Source: Thiothrix phosphatis (lineage in GTDB: Bacteria > Pseudomonadota > Gammaproteobacteria > Thiotrichales > Thiotrichaceae). Taken from it: 64,000 nucleotides of DNA. The position numbers and the translations under genes were made by a program. The DNA is taken from NCBI RefSeq assembly GCF_035668035.1, contig NZ_JAYMYJ010000012.1:67870-131869 (forward strand), in the 5' to 3' direction. The notes below the pieces were generated by a model that was given only the letters and a program-made list of their open reading frames with translations, made no database searches and had not been told where the DNA came from. Each line of letters starts with the position of its first letter. Within the stretch, counting starts at the first letter, position 1. Of the stretch, positions 8,133 to 14,748 are shown piece by piece.

Positions 8133-9056
8133 ATGAAGACCATTCAATATATTCTATTTATCTGCTCCATCAGCTTTTTAAGCGCTTGCAGTGACGGTTC
8201 AAAATCTACGGTTCAGCAGTCGTCTACAGAGGATCCTGATACTATGGAGCCAACCTCCTACACACCCTATGAACAGCCGCCCTCCACGACGCCAACAACA
8301 ACTTCCACGCCTGATACTATGGAGCCAACCTCCTACACACCCTATGAACAGCCGCCCTCCACGACGCCAACAACAACTTCCACGCCTGATACTATGGAGC
8401 CAACCTCCTACACACCCTATGAACAGCCGCCCTCCACGACGCCAACAACAACTTCCACGCCTGATACTATGGAGCCAACCTCCTACACACCCTATGAACA
8501 GCCGCCCTCCACGATACAAACAATAGTTGATCCCTCTCTTCCTCCCCAGGTTTATGGCAAGGCATTTATTAGCAGTGACGGCAATAAAATCTTTGTAATT
8601 CAAGAAGGTTACAATGGATACGAACTGGAGAAATCCGTTAAATATCAATACTCAAAAAAACCATTCACTTGGAATGTGAATAATGGAGATTTGATTATTA
8701 ATTATCAATCAGGTCAAAAATCATTTGCTATCAGTCCAGATATGATGTCATTGCAGAATGACCAAACCTATGCCGCCTATACTAGCATCTCTCCCGAATC
8801 ACTGGCGTCAATGAGATTGCCCGAAGATCTTCCTTCTGGAGACTGCCCCACCCCCCGCTTTCTTGAATTCGTGGGTAACACAGTGAAACTTGAAGATACG
8901 TGCGAAGGAGAATTCTACATCCTGTCAGTAGAAAGCACTCCTGGTGTCAACAATTTGCTGCACGCTTATGGTAAAACGTCCAAAGAAGAAAACATTTCAA
9001 TATATATCGTTGCCCTCCCCTTTAGCGAAGGAAGGATGCACATCAGGATTTTCTAA
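8133..9056 (+). CDS. Lipoprotein with perfect 25-residue tandem repeats
   Basis: 307 residues. The N-terminus is a lipoprotein signal with lipobox LSAC (Cys19). Residues about 35-130 form a Pro/Thr/Ser-rich linker of almost four identical 25-residue units containing DTMEPTSYTPYEQPP. The C-terminal 170 residues are a globular domain (VYGKAFISSDGNKIF onward) that I do not recognise. It has two Cys (GDCPTP, DTCEGE) that could form a disulfide. The layout suggests a surface- or periplasm-facing domain held away from the membrane by a stalk. It follows the metzincin gene in the same orientation after a hairpin, so it probably has its own promoter. Function unknown. Confidence 0.75.
   Translation: MKTIQYILFICSISFLSACSDGSKSTVQQSSTEDPDTMEPTSYTPYEQPPSTTPTTTSTPDTMEPTSYTPYEQPPSTTPTTTSTPDTMEPTSYTPYEQPPSTTPTTTSTPDTMEPTSYTPYEQPPSTIQTIVDPSLPPQVYGKAFISSDGNKIFVIQEGYNGYELEKSVKYQYSKKPFTWNVNNGDLIINYQSGQKSFAISPDMMSLQNDQTYAAYTSISPESLASMRLPEDLPSGDCPTPRFLEFVGNTVKLEDTCEGEFYILSVESTPGVNNLLHAYGKTSKEENISIYIVALPFSEGRMHIRIF
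8235..8514 (+). repeat. 75-bp tandem repeat, 3.7 copies
   Basis: Copies start at 8235, 8310, 8385 and 8460; the last is cut at about 8514. The full copies read as identical at nucleotide level, including synonymous positions. Recent expansion or repeat homogenisation is the likely reason. The unit length is a multiple of three, so copy-number change keeps the lipoprotein frame. Confidence 0.95.
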
Positions 9057-9108
9057 CCAAAATCCCAGCGATATTAAGACTACCCCTCAGTAAGCTATGG
9101 GCGTCTTG

Positions 9109-9135
9109 TATACCGTTGGCAATTGAAAATTCGGT
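9109..9135 (+). repeat. Left inverted repeat of the IS630 element
   Basis: It starts TATACCGTTGGC and ends AAATTCGGT. It matches the reverse complement of the right end at 26 of 27 positions. Confidence 0.93.
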
Positions 9136-9138
9136 TTT

Positions 9139-10167
9139 TCATATTTTAGCCACCCTGAAGTTGTCAGCGAGCAAGGTGGTCAATGCGTCATGATGCCGCC
9201 CAATGGTGTTGAAGAAATCCAGTGCAGCGTGTTTGAATTCTGCGAAGGTTTCATAGTAAATGCCGTAAATGACTTTCCGCTTGAAGAATCCCCACAGGCG
9301 TTCAATCAGGTTGAGGTTGGGCGAGTAAGGCGGCAGGAAATGTATGCGGATGCGGCATCCTGGCTTGTCCAGATATGCCTGCACCAAGCGGGAGCGGTAA
9401 TAGCGTGCATTGTCGGCAACCACATGGATGATCCCGCAGGGTTGGTTGGCCTCCAAAGCCTCCAGCAAGCGGATGGCGGCTTCGGCGTTGACCGTTTCCT
9501 CCACCAGCACCAATGGGCGCAAGTGCTTGAATGACAAAGCACCATTCAGGTTCAGGCGCTGCCGCCCGGTGTTCGGGGGCAGGCAGTAATCCTGGCCTTT
9601 CAGTATCCAGCCATAACCCGCCTGGGTGGTGTGTTGGGGGTGGGTGGCGTCCATGAAATACACATCGTCCTCTGCCCCCAATCCGGCCTTGAGTTCTTGC
9701 CAATGCGTGATGAACCGTCCCTGCGCGGCGGCATCCGCCTTGCCCGGCACGGCCTTGGGTTTCTTGTGGGAAAAGCCCAGCCGCCCCAACAGGGCCGATA
9801 CGCTGCGGGTGGCATAATCCACCTTGAACCGTTGCTGGATATGGGTTTTCACCGCTTGGCAAGTCCCATACAAGGTTTCCGTCAGGTGCTGTTTCAGTTC
9901 CCGCAGTTCCTCTGCGTCCAGGCAGGCCGCACTGCCACCGACGCCCCAATGCAGCAATTTGGCCTGACCGCCGGTTCCGTAAAGGTGGAACCAGTTGCGC
10001 ACGGTGTCTTCATCCACCAGCAGCGCTTCTGCCACCTTGGCGGCACTCCAGCCGCTGCCCAGCAGATAAACCGCCTTGAGACGGTCGGCCTTGCGCTTGT
10101 CCTTCATTTTCCGGTGGGCTTGGCGGAGGGTTTCCAATTCAGGCGTGGTGAGCAGGTAATCCAGCAT
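9139..10167 (-). CDS. IS630-family transposase (DDE)
   Basis: 342 residues, typical for the family. An N-terminal helix-turn-helix (WSAAKVAEALLVDEDTVRNW) is followed by a second winged-helix-like part. A DDE catalytic core has VYFMDATHPQH (first Asp), IIHVVADNARYY (second Asp) and LNLIERLWGFFKRK (Glu). It cuts and joins the IS ends at TA targets. The frame is uninterrupted. Composition is GC-rich, unlike the AT-rich cargo genes on its left, so the IS and those genes probably arrived separately. Confidence 0.95.
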   Translation of the reverse strand: MLDYLLTTPELETLRQAHRKMKDKRKADRLKAVYLLGSGWSAAKVAEALLVDEDTVRNWFHLYGTGGQAKLLHWGVGGSAACLDAEELRELKQHLTETLYGTCQAVKTHIQQRFKVDYATRSVSALLGRLGFSHKKPKAVPGKADAAAQGRFITHWQELKAGLGAEDDVYFMDATHPQHTTQAGYGWILKGQDYCLPPNTGRQRLNLNGALSFKHLRPLVLVEETVNAEAAIRLLEALEANQPCGIIHVVADNARYYRSRLVQAYLDKPGCRIRIHFLPPYSPNLNLIERLWGFFKRKVIYGIYYETFAEFKHAALDFFNTIGRHHDALTTLLADNFRVAKI

Positions 10168-10201
10168 CAGTGTTCTTCCAGGGGGCTAGGCGTTTAATTT
10201 T

Positions 10202-10228
10202 ACCGAATTTTCAATTGCCGACGGTATA
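10202..10228 (-). repeat. Right inverted repeat of the IS630 element
   Basis: It starts ACCGAATTTTCAATTGCC and ends GACGGTATA. It is the partner of the left end with one mismatch and includes the duplicated TA. Confidence 0.93.
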
Positions 10229-10393
10229 TGTGACGCCCAGTTTTTACCACCCCACTACCGCTTAACCATTCAATTTCTTGCAAAACCAGACATCCCTATT
10301 GCACTATGTCGGTTGTAAGTGCTTGTACAAAAGATATTCGGAATCCTCCTCCACCATAAACCGTACTGAATCCGATCTGAGCATTAGTACGGA

Positions 10394-10441
10394 TTGATGC
10401 GCCATTCCAATGCGCATACAATAGACGCATACGATATATCG
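10394..10441 (+). promoter_or_regulatory. ccdAB promoter with palindromic operators
   Basis: TTGATG (10394-10399), 17 bp, TACAAT (10417-10422) form a good sigma-70 promoter. ATGCGC/GCGCAT (10397-10402 and 10412-10417) is an inverted repeat across the spacer. CGATATATCG (10432-10441) is a perfect palindrome just downstream. Both are likely sites for autorepression by the antitoxin, as known for ccd. The rest of 10246-10393 holds no gene I can support. Confidence 0.6.
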
Positions 10442-10451
10442 AGGACTTGCC

Positions 10452-10700
10452 ATGCAAACCCTGATCTACGACACCAACGCTCCCAAGCGCGCCTTGAACC
10501 TCAGCATCAATAGCAACTTGCAGGAAGAAGCCCGCAAGTACAAAGTGAACCTTTCCAGACTGCTGGAACAAGCCCTGATTGAAACCCTCATCCAGAAAAA
10601 GCGCACCGAATGGCTGGAGCAAAACCGCGCCGCGCTGGAAGCCTACAATCAGCGCATCGAGGAACGCGGCGTCTTCAGCGATGGCCTGAGAAACTTCTGA
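10452..10700 (+). CDS. ccdA: Antitoxin CcdA
   Basis: 82 residues, close to the 72 of plasmid F CcdA. The N-terminal half (KRALNLSINSNLQEEARKYK) is a ribbon-helix-helix DNA-binding fold. The C-terminal half (RTEWLEQNRAALEAYNQRIE, then GVFSDGLRNF) is the flexible CcdB-binding tail. It neutralises CcdB and represses the operon. It overlaps ccdB by one base (TGATG), implying coupled translation. A GAGG ribosome site precedes the ATG. It may stem from a plasmid or from the accessory interval it sits in. Confidence 0.93.
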   Translation: MQTLIYDTNAPKRALNLSINSNLQEEARKYKVNLSRLLEQALIETLIQKKRTEWLEQNRAALEAYNQRIEERGVFSDGLRNF

Positions 10701-11011
10701 TGGCGCAGTTTGACGTTTACCGCAACACCAACCCCGCCACCAACTCCAGCATTCCATATTTGCTGGACGTACAGACTGACCTGCTCGACATGCTGAAAAC
10801 CCGGGTAGTTGTTCCGTTGGAAGAATGTAGCCAGTTAGCCGTTGCCCAGCGATTGACCCCAAACTTTCAAATCGAGGGTGTCACTGTCATGATGTCGACG
10901 CCAGAACTTGCTGGCATTCATACCCGATCATTAGGGGAATACGTTTGCTCCGTTGCTGGGCACCGGCACGACATCATGGCGGCACTGGATATGCTGTTTT
11001 CCGGCATTTGA
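10700..11011 (+). CDS. ccdB: Toxin CcdB (gyrase poison family)
   Basis: 103 residues against 101 in plasmid F. MAQFDVYRNTN, YLLDVQTDLLD and RVVVPLEEC match the CcdB core. The family targets GyrA and traps gyrase on DNA. The C-terminus ends FSGI, whereas plasmid F CcdB ends WGI with Trp99 important for poisoning. Chromosomal homologues with another residue at this place exist, so activity cannot be excluded. The start at 10700 is fixed by overlap with ccdA; longer starts would run into ccdA. Confidence 0.93.
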   Translation: MAQFDVYRNTNPATNSSIPYLLDVQTDLLDMLKTRVVVPLEECSQLAVAQRLTPNFQIEGVTVMMSTPELAGIHTRSLGEYVCSVAGHRHDIMAALDMLFSGI

Positions 11012-11038
11012 TCACAACGGTTGCAAGATTCCCCAAGA

Positions 11039-11067
11039 TTGCAGCACATCCCACCAGCACATAAAAT
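11039..11067 (+). promoter_or_regulatory. purH promoter
   Basis: TTGCAG (11039-11044), 17 bp and TAAAAT (11062-11067) lie 31 bp before the purH ATG. No obvious PurR box was found. Confidence 0.55.
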
Positions 11068-11097
11068 ACAGCGTTTTCGTCCCCAGGATTCCACACG

Positions 11098-12678
11098 ATG
11101 ACCACTGCATCCAATCTGCCAGTAACCCGCGCACTATTGAGCGTTTCCGACAAATCCGGCGTCCTTGAGTTTGCCCGCTTCCTGCAAGCACAAGGCGTGC
11201 ATATCCTCTCCACCGGAGGCACGGCGAAACTGCTGGCGGACAACGGCGTACCCGTGACCGAAGTTTCCGAGCATACCGGCTTTCCGGAAATGATGGACGG
11301 GCGCGTCAAAACCCTGCACCCGAAAATCCACGGCGGCATTCTCGGGCGGCGCGGCACGGATGACGCCGTCATGGCGGAACACGGCATTGGCCGCATCGAC
11401 CTGATCGTGGTCAACCTGTATCCATTCGAAGCCACCGTGTCCAAACCCGACTGCACCTTTGAAGACGCTGTGGAAAACATCGACATCGGCGGCCCTGCAA
11501 TGGTGCGCGCCAGCGCCAAAAACCATGCCCATGTGACGGTGGTGGTCGAACCGGCTGATTACGCCCGCATCCAGTCCGAGATGGAAGCCAACGGCAACTG
11601 CATCAGCCCCGCGGCCCGCTTCGACCTCGCCATCAAGGCGTTTGAGCACACAGCCCGTTACGATGGGATGATCGCCAATTACTTTGGCGCACGGGTGGAA
11701 AGCGGCAGCCATGAGCAGCCTGCTGATTTCCCGCGCACCTTCAACCTGCAAGTGAAGAAAAAACAGGATTGCCGTTACGGCGAAAACAGCCATCAGGGCG
11801 GCGCTTTTTATGTGGAAAGCAACGCCCCGGCTGGCACCATTGCCACCGCCCGCCAGATTCAGGGCAAGGAATTGTCCTACAACAATATCGCCGATACTGA
11901 TGCGGCGTTGGAATGTGTGCGCCAGTTTGACCTGCCCGCCTGCGTCATTGTCAAACACGCCAATCCGTGCGGTGTGGCGGTCGCTGCCGACATCCTGACA
12001 GCTTACGACCGCGCCTATTCCACCGACCCGGAATCAGCCTTCGGCGGTATCATCGCTTTCAACTGCGAACTGGACGGCGCAACCGCCCGCGCCATTGTTG
12101 AACGTCAGTTTGTGGAAGTCATCATCGCCCCGAGCATTTCCAGCGACGCCGCCAGCGTTGTCAGCGCCAAGAAAAACGTGCGCCTGTTGGAATGCGGAAA
12201 ACTCTCCGGCCATATCGGGCAGATGGATTTCAAACGGGTGACCGGCGGCCTGCTGCTGCAACACAACGATGCACAGCTATATGATGAGCTGAAAGTCGTC
12301 ACCGAACGCGAGCCTACCATTGAAGAATACGGCGACCTGTTGTTTGCCTGGAAAGTCGCCAAATTTGTCAAATCCAACGCCATCGTCTACGTGAAAGACA
12401 ATATGACCATTGGCGTGGGCGCTGGCCAGATGAGCCGGGTGAATTCGGCACGCATCGCCGCCATCAAAGCGGAACATGCCGGGTTGCAGGTGCCCGGCTC
12501 CGTCATGGCGTCCGACGCCTTCTTCCCGTTCCGCGACGGCATCGACAATGCGGCGGCAGCGGGCGTCAAGGCGGTCATCCAGCCGGGCGGCTCCATGCGC
12601 GACGAAGAAACAATCACCGCTGCCAATGAACACGGCATGGCGATGATTTTTACTGGCATGCGCCACTTCCGCCACTGA
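11098..12678 (+). CDS. purH: Bifunctional AICAR formyltransferase / IMP cyclohydrolase
   Basis: 526 residues, the usual length. The N-terminal cyclohydrolase domain (about 1-200) shows LLSVSDKSGVLEFARFL, GGTAKLL, MMDGRVKTLHPKIHGGIL and NIDIGGPAMVRASAKN. The C-terminal transformylase has KKQDCRYGENSHQ, ACVIVKHANPCGVAVA and SDAFFPFRDGID. It performs the last two steps of de novo purine synthesis in the cytoplasm. It has its own promoter and a strong terminator and is not linked to purD here. It marks the right border of the accessory interval. Confidence 0.98.
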   Translation: MTTASNLPVTRALLSVSDKSGVLEFARFLQAQGVHILSTGGTAKLLADNGVPVTEVSEHTGFPEMMDGRVKTLHPKIHGGILGRRGTDDAVMAEHGIGRIDLIVVNLYPFEATVSKPDCTFEDAVENIDIGGPAMVRASAKNHAHVTVVVEPADYARIQSEMEANGNCISPAARFDLAIKAFEHTARYDGMIANYFGARVESGSHEQPADFPRTFNLQVKKKQDCRYGENSHQGGAFYVESNAPAGTIATARQIQGKELSYNNIADTDAALECVRQFDLPACVIVKHANPCGVAVAADILTAYDRAYSTDPESAFGGIIAFNCELDGATARAIVERQFVEVIIAPSISSDAASVVSAKKNVRLLECGKLSGHIGQMDFKRVTGGLLLQHNDAQLYDELKVVTEREPTIEEYGDLLFAWKVAKFVKSNAIVYVKDNMTIGVGAGQMSRVNSARIAAIKAEHAGLQVPGSVMASDAFFPFRDGIDNAAAAGVKAVIQPGGSMRDEETITAANEHGMAMIFTGMRHFRH

Positions 12679-12687
12679 GCCAAAACT

Positions 12688-12719
12688 AAAAAAGGGCTTG
12701 ATAACTCAAGCCCTTTTTT
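12688..12719. terminator. Bidirectional intrinsic terminator after purH
   Basis: AAAAAAGGGCTTG (12688-12700) pairs with CAAGCCCTTTTTT (12707-12719) around a 6-nt loop. It has T-runs on both strands, so it can serve purH and the convergent gene at 12742-13098. Confidence 0.95.
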
Positions 12720-12741
12720 CACACACCGGTTTTTCAGGAAT

Positions 12742-13098
12742 TTAGAAATGAACCTGGAAAAGCTGACGGATATTATCTTTCAGCCGGTTGCTTGCCTGCT
12801 CCCCTTTTTGGGTTGCCGGAAAAATTTCCCGCGGCGTATAACCGAAGGTTTCGTTGAACATGGAAAAATCGATTCTGAAACTTTCGCCTTCCACGTAGTA
12901 GGAAAGCAACTCCACTAACGGCATTTCGCGGTCGTTGAACGGCTTGACTGTTTTGATGAAACCTTGCCGACTCAATTCCGTCACCGCTTTGACTGCACGT
13001 TTGCGGTTGTGCTCATCGACTACATACCAGGTAATTGAACCACTTTCAGGGGTTTCCTGCTCATGGTCAATGGCATTCAGGGTAAATGTTTTAATCAT
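12742..13098 (-). CDS. Conserved-looking hypothetical protein
   Basis: 118 residues from the ATG at 13098, chosen because GCAGGAATACAACC gives it a ribosome site; a longer frame begins at 13128. The N-terminus MIKTFTLNAIDHEQETPESG, with a central ITWYVVDEHNRKRAVKAV, suggests a small alpha/beta cytoplasmic protein. There is no signal peptide, no Cys and no recognised motif. It is the last gene of the minus-strand group behind bpt, 101 bp apart, with an AT-rich gap that could hold its own promoter. Function unknown. Confidence 0.7.
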   Translation of the reverse strand: MIKTFTLNAIDHEQETPESGSITWYVVDEHNRKRAVKAVTELSRQGFIKTVKPFNDREMPLVELLSYYVEGESFRIDFSMFNETFGYTPREIFPATQKGEQASNRLKDNIRQLFQVHF

Positions 13099-13199
13099 GG
13101 TTGTATTCCTGCGGCCCACCAACAGCAATAATCTATCATAGAATAGTTTTATATTACATATATGGGATTAACTATTGCTGAACAAATATTAGCAACTGC

Positions 13200-13928
13200 T
13201 TACAGATTGGTTGCAAGAGCAACCCAGTTGCCATTCACCAATCCTTCTATCGGTTGAAAACGGGTCTTGTAGCGCATCTTGGATGACTCGGCAATCCAAT
13301 AGCCGGGGTAGACATAAGGCAGCCCGCGTCTGCGCGCTTGCTCGATTTGCCAGAGGATCGCGTAGGTTCCCAGCCCGCGCTTTTCGCCTGCCTCCGGCGC
13401 AAAAAACGTGTAGACGGATGACAGGCAGTTTTTCAACTCATCCACCGCCGCCACCGCCAACAAACTGTCGCCTTCATAGAATTCCACCAGCACAGTGGTG
13501 CACCAATGTGTCAGCAGGAAACTGGCGAAGGTGGCGGTGCTGTCCATATCCATACCACCGCCAAAATGACGGCGGCTGATATATTGCCGGTACAGTTCGT
13601 CATACTCAGGCTTGAAACCATTGCGATTGACGACTACGCGCAAATCACTGTTGCGTTTCAGGTTACGCCGTTGGGAGCGGTCTGGAACAAATTCATTCAC
13701 CGGAATACGGCTGGAGACACAGGAGCTGCATCCCTTGCAGTGTGGCCGGTAGACATCCGCACCGCTGCGGCGAAAACCGCTTTCCAGCAAACGCGCATAC
13801 AGTTCGGCGGTCATGCGGTAACAGGGGTCAACCAGCAAATTCATGGCCTGCCGCCCAGGCAAATAAGGGCAAGGATGAATGGCGGTAATATACAGGTTCA
13901 AACTGGCTTCGGCCGACATCCTGTTCAT
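13200..13928 (-). CDS. bpt: Aspartate/glutamate leucyl-(arginyl-)tRNA-protein transferase
   Basis: 242 residues from the ATG at 13928. CPYLPGRQAMNLLVDP, RRSGADVYRPHCKGCSSCVS and the C-terminal YPGYWIAESSKMRYK are hallmarks of the ATE/Bpt family. This family adds Leu or Arg to N-terminal Asp or Glu of proteins and feeds them to ClpS/ClpAP. The ATG follows the stop of the fnr-like gene by one base, so the two are translationally coupled. An upstream in-frame start at 14006 would lie inside the fnr-like gene and is not preferred. Confidence 0.95.
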   Translation of the reverse strand: MNRMSAEASLNLYITAIHPCPYLPGRQAMNLLVDPCYRMTAELYARLLESGFRRSGADVYRPHCKGCSSCVSSRIPVNEFVPDRSQRRNLKRNSDLRVVVNRNGFKPEYDELYRQYISRRHFGGGMDMDSTATFASFLLTHWCTTVLVEFYEGDSLLAVAAVDELKNCLSSVYTFFAPEAGEKRGLGTYAILWQIEQARRRGLPYVYPGYWIAESSKMRYKTRFQPIEGLVNGNWVALATNL

Positions 13929-13929
13929 G

Positions 13930-14634
13930 TCAGCAACTCCCGCTGGAACAAGCCGCCTTGCGCAACCCTGCAATATCCTCAATCTGGATACTGCCGCGTT
14001 GTTCATTGATGAAGCCCTGACGTTTCCAGTCCGATAGGAAACGGCTGACGGTTTCGATGGTAAGGCCTAGCAATTCGCCAATCTCCCCGCGTGACAGGGG
14101 CAAGGGTGACCAGCCACCATTGCTGTTCTCACACCAGCGGATCAGGAAGGAGGCCAAACGTTCGGCGGCCTTTTTCGCCCCCAATTCCAGCATCATGTCT
14201 TCAGCTTCACGCAAATGCTGGATCCAGCGGCGCATCATGGTGTTTTCAATTTCGGGGTTCTGCTTTTTCAGCTCCATCAGTTCACCGAGAGGCAGGCGGC
14301 AAACCTCAATGTCACTCAGGGGGATGGCGGTGTGGTTATAGGATTCGCCAGCAAACCCATCGAAACCGAACAGGTCACCGGTACGCAACACACGCACGAT
14401 CTGGGTGCGTCCGTTTGGCAGAGTTTTAATCAATTTGACCAGCCCCTTGCGCAGGGTGAAAGCCGTGGCGGAAACATCGCCTTGGTGGTAAACGGTTTCA
14501 TCAACCGCATAGGTGACGACAGAAGGCTGGAACCCTTGTATCTCTGCCAACCTGTTAACCGGCAATTGGGCAAAAATGCTCAAATGCCTGATTTGACAGG
14601 TCTGGCAGTGTCCCCTGCCTTTGATGTTTGACAT
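13930..14634 (-). CDS. Crp/Fnr-family transcriptional regulator, Fnr-like with one cluster cysteine replaced
   Basis: 234 residues from the ATG at 14634 (good ribosome site AAGGAGAGGGT). The order is an N-terminal Cys region, a cNMP-type beta-roll (about 25-130), a dimer helix and a winged HTH. The recognition helix LTIETVSRF keeps Glu194, Ser197 and Arg198, the residues with which Fnr reads TTGAT. HCQTCQIRHLS has Cys10 and Cys13, but Ser19 stands where Fnr has its third ligand; Cys112 (EVCRLP) fits the fourth. The C-terminus ends in CSSGSC. An intact Fnr [4Fe-4S] cluster is therefore doubtful. It is followed one base later by bpt and preceded by a DUF3365 haem-type lipoprotein gene. Confidence 0.9.
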   Translation of the reverse strand: MSNIKGRGHCQTCQIRHLSIFAQLPVNRLAEIQGFQPSVVTYAVDETVYHQGDVSATAFTLRKGLVKLIKTLPNGRTQIVRVLRTGDLFGFDGFAGESYNHTAIPLSDIEVCRLPLGELMELKKQNPEIENTMMRRWIQHLREAEDMMLELGAKKAAERLASFLIRWCENSNGGWSPLPLSRGEIGELLGLTIETVSRFLSDWKRQGFINEQRGSIQIEDIAGLRKAACSSGSC

Positions 14635-14734
14635 ACCCTCTCCTTCGCTTGCTTCCACCAGCAGACGCCTGCCTTCGAAATATTTACAGTGTTCAGTCGT
14701 GCAGAACCAAGCCTAAGTCTAAGGAGAGGGTATG
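14632..14734 (-). promoter_or_regulatory. Perfect 14-bp inverted repeat that can mask the ribosome site and start codon of the fnr-like gene
   Basis: On the minus strand CATACCCTCTCCTT (14734-14721) is the exact complement of AAGGAGAGGGTATG (14645-14632), which is the Shine-Dalgarno plus ATG of the fnr-like gene. The arms are 75 nt apart. A transcript reading through from the DUF3365 gene would carry both arms and could hide the start; one starting inside the loop would not. The regulatory role is inferred. Confidence 0.6.
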
Positions 14735-14748
14735 GCAAGTAGCCCGTG

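Larger units (their letters stand above)
9109..10228 (-). mobile_element. IS630-family insertion sequence, complete, with TA target duplication
   Basis: The element proper spans 9111-10226 (1116 bp) with TA repeated at 9109-9110 and 10227-10228, as expected for IS630/Tc1 transposition. Near-perfect 27-bp inverted ends (one mismatch, counting the TA) lie at 9109-9135 and 10202-10228; both contain GGCAATTGAAAATTCGGT. A single transposase gene fills the inside. Ends and gene are intact, so it may be active. Confidence 0.93.
9098..10245 (+). terminator. Intrinsic terminator split by IS insertion
   Basis: The arm TGGGCGTC (9098-9105) lies left of the IS and GACGCCCA plus TTTTT (10232-10245) right of it. 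Joining the flanks across the TA target restores TGGGCGTC, loop TTGTATGT, GACGCCCA, G, T5. This is a textbook terminator 41 bp downstream of the lipoprotein gene. It should no longer fold in its original form. Confidence 0.75.

Noticed and set aside
8235..8514. CRISPR array
   Set aside because: The repeats are head-to-tail without spacers and code for protein.
8199..8648. Minus-strand frame with Gly/Trp/Arg repeats
   Set aside because: It is only the antisense reading of the 75-bp tandem repeat of the lipoprotein.
10296..10862. 188-codon minus-strand frame over ccdA and its promoter
   Set aside because: ccdA and ccdB on the plus strand are clear; the antisense frame has no family signs.
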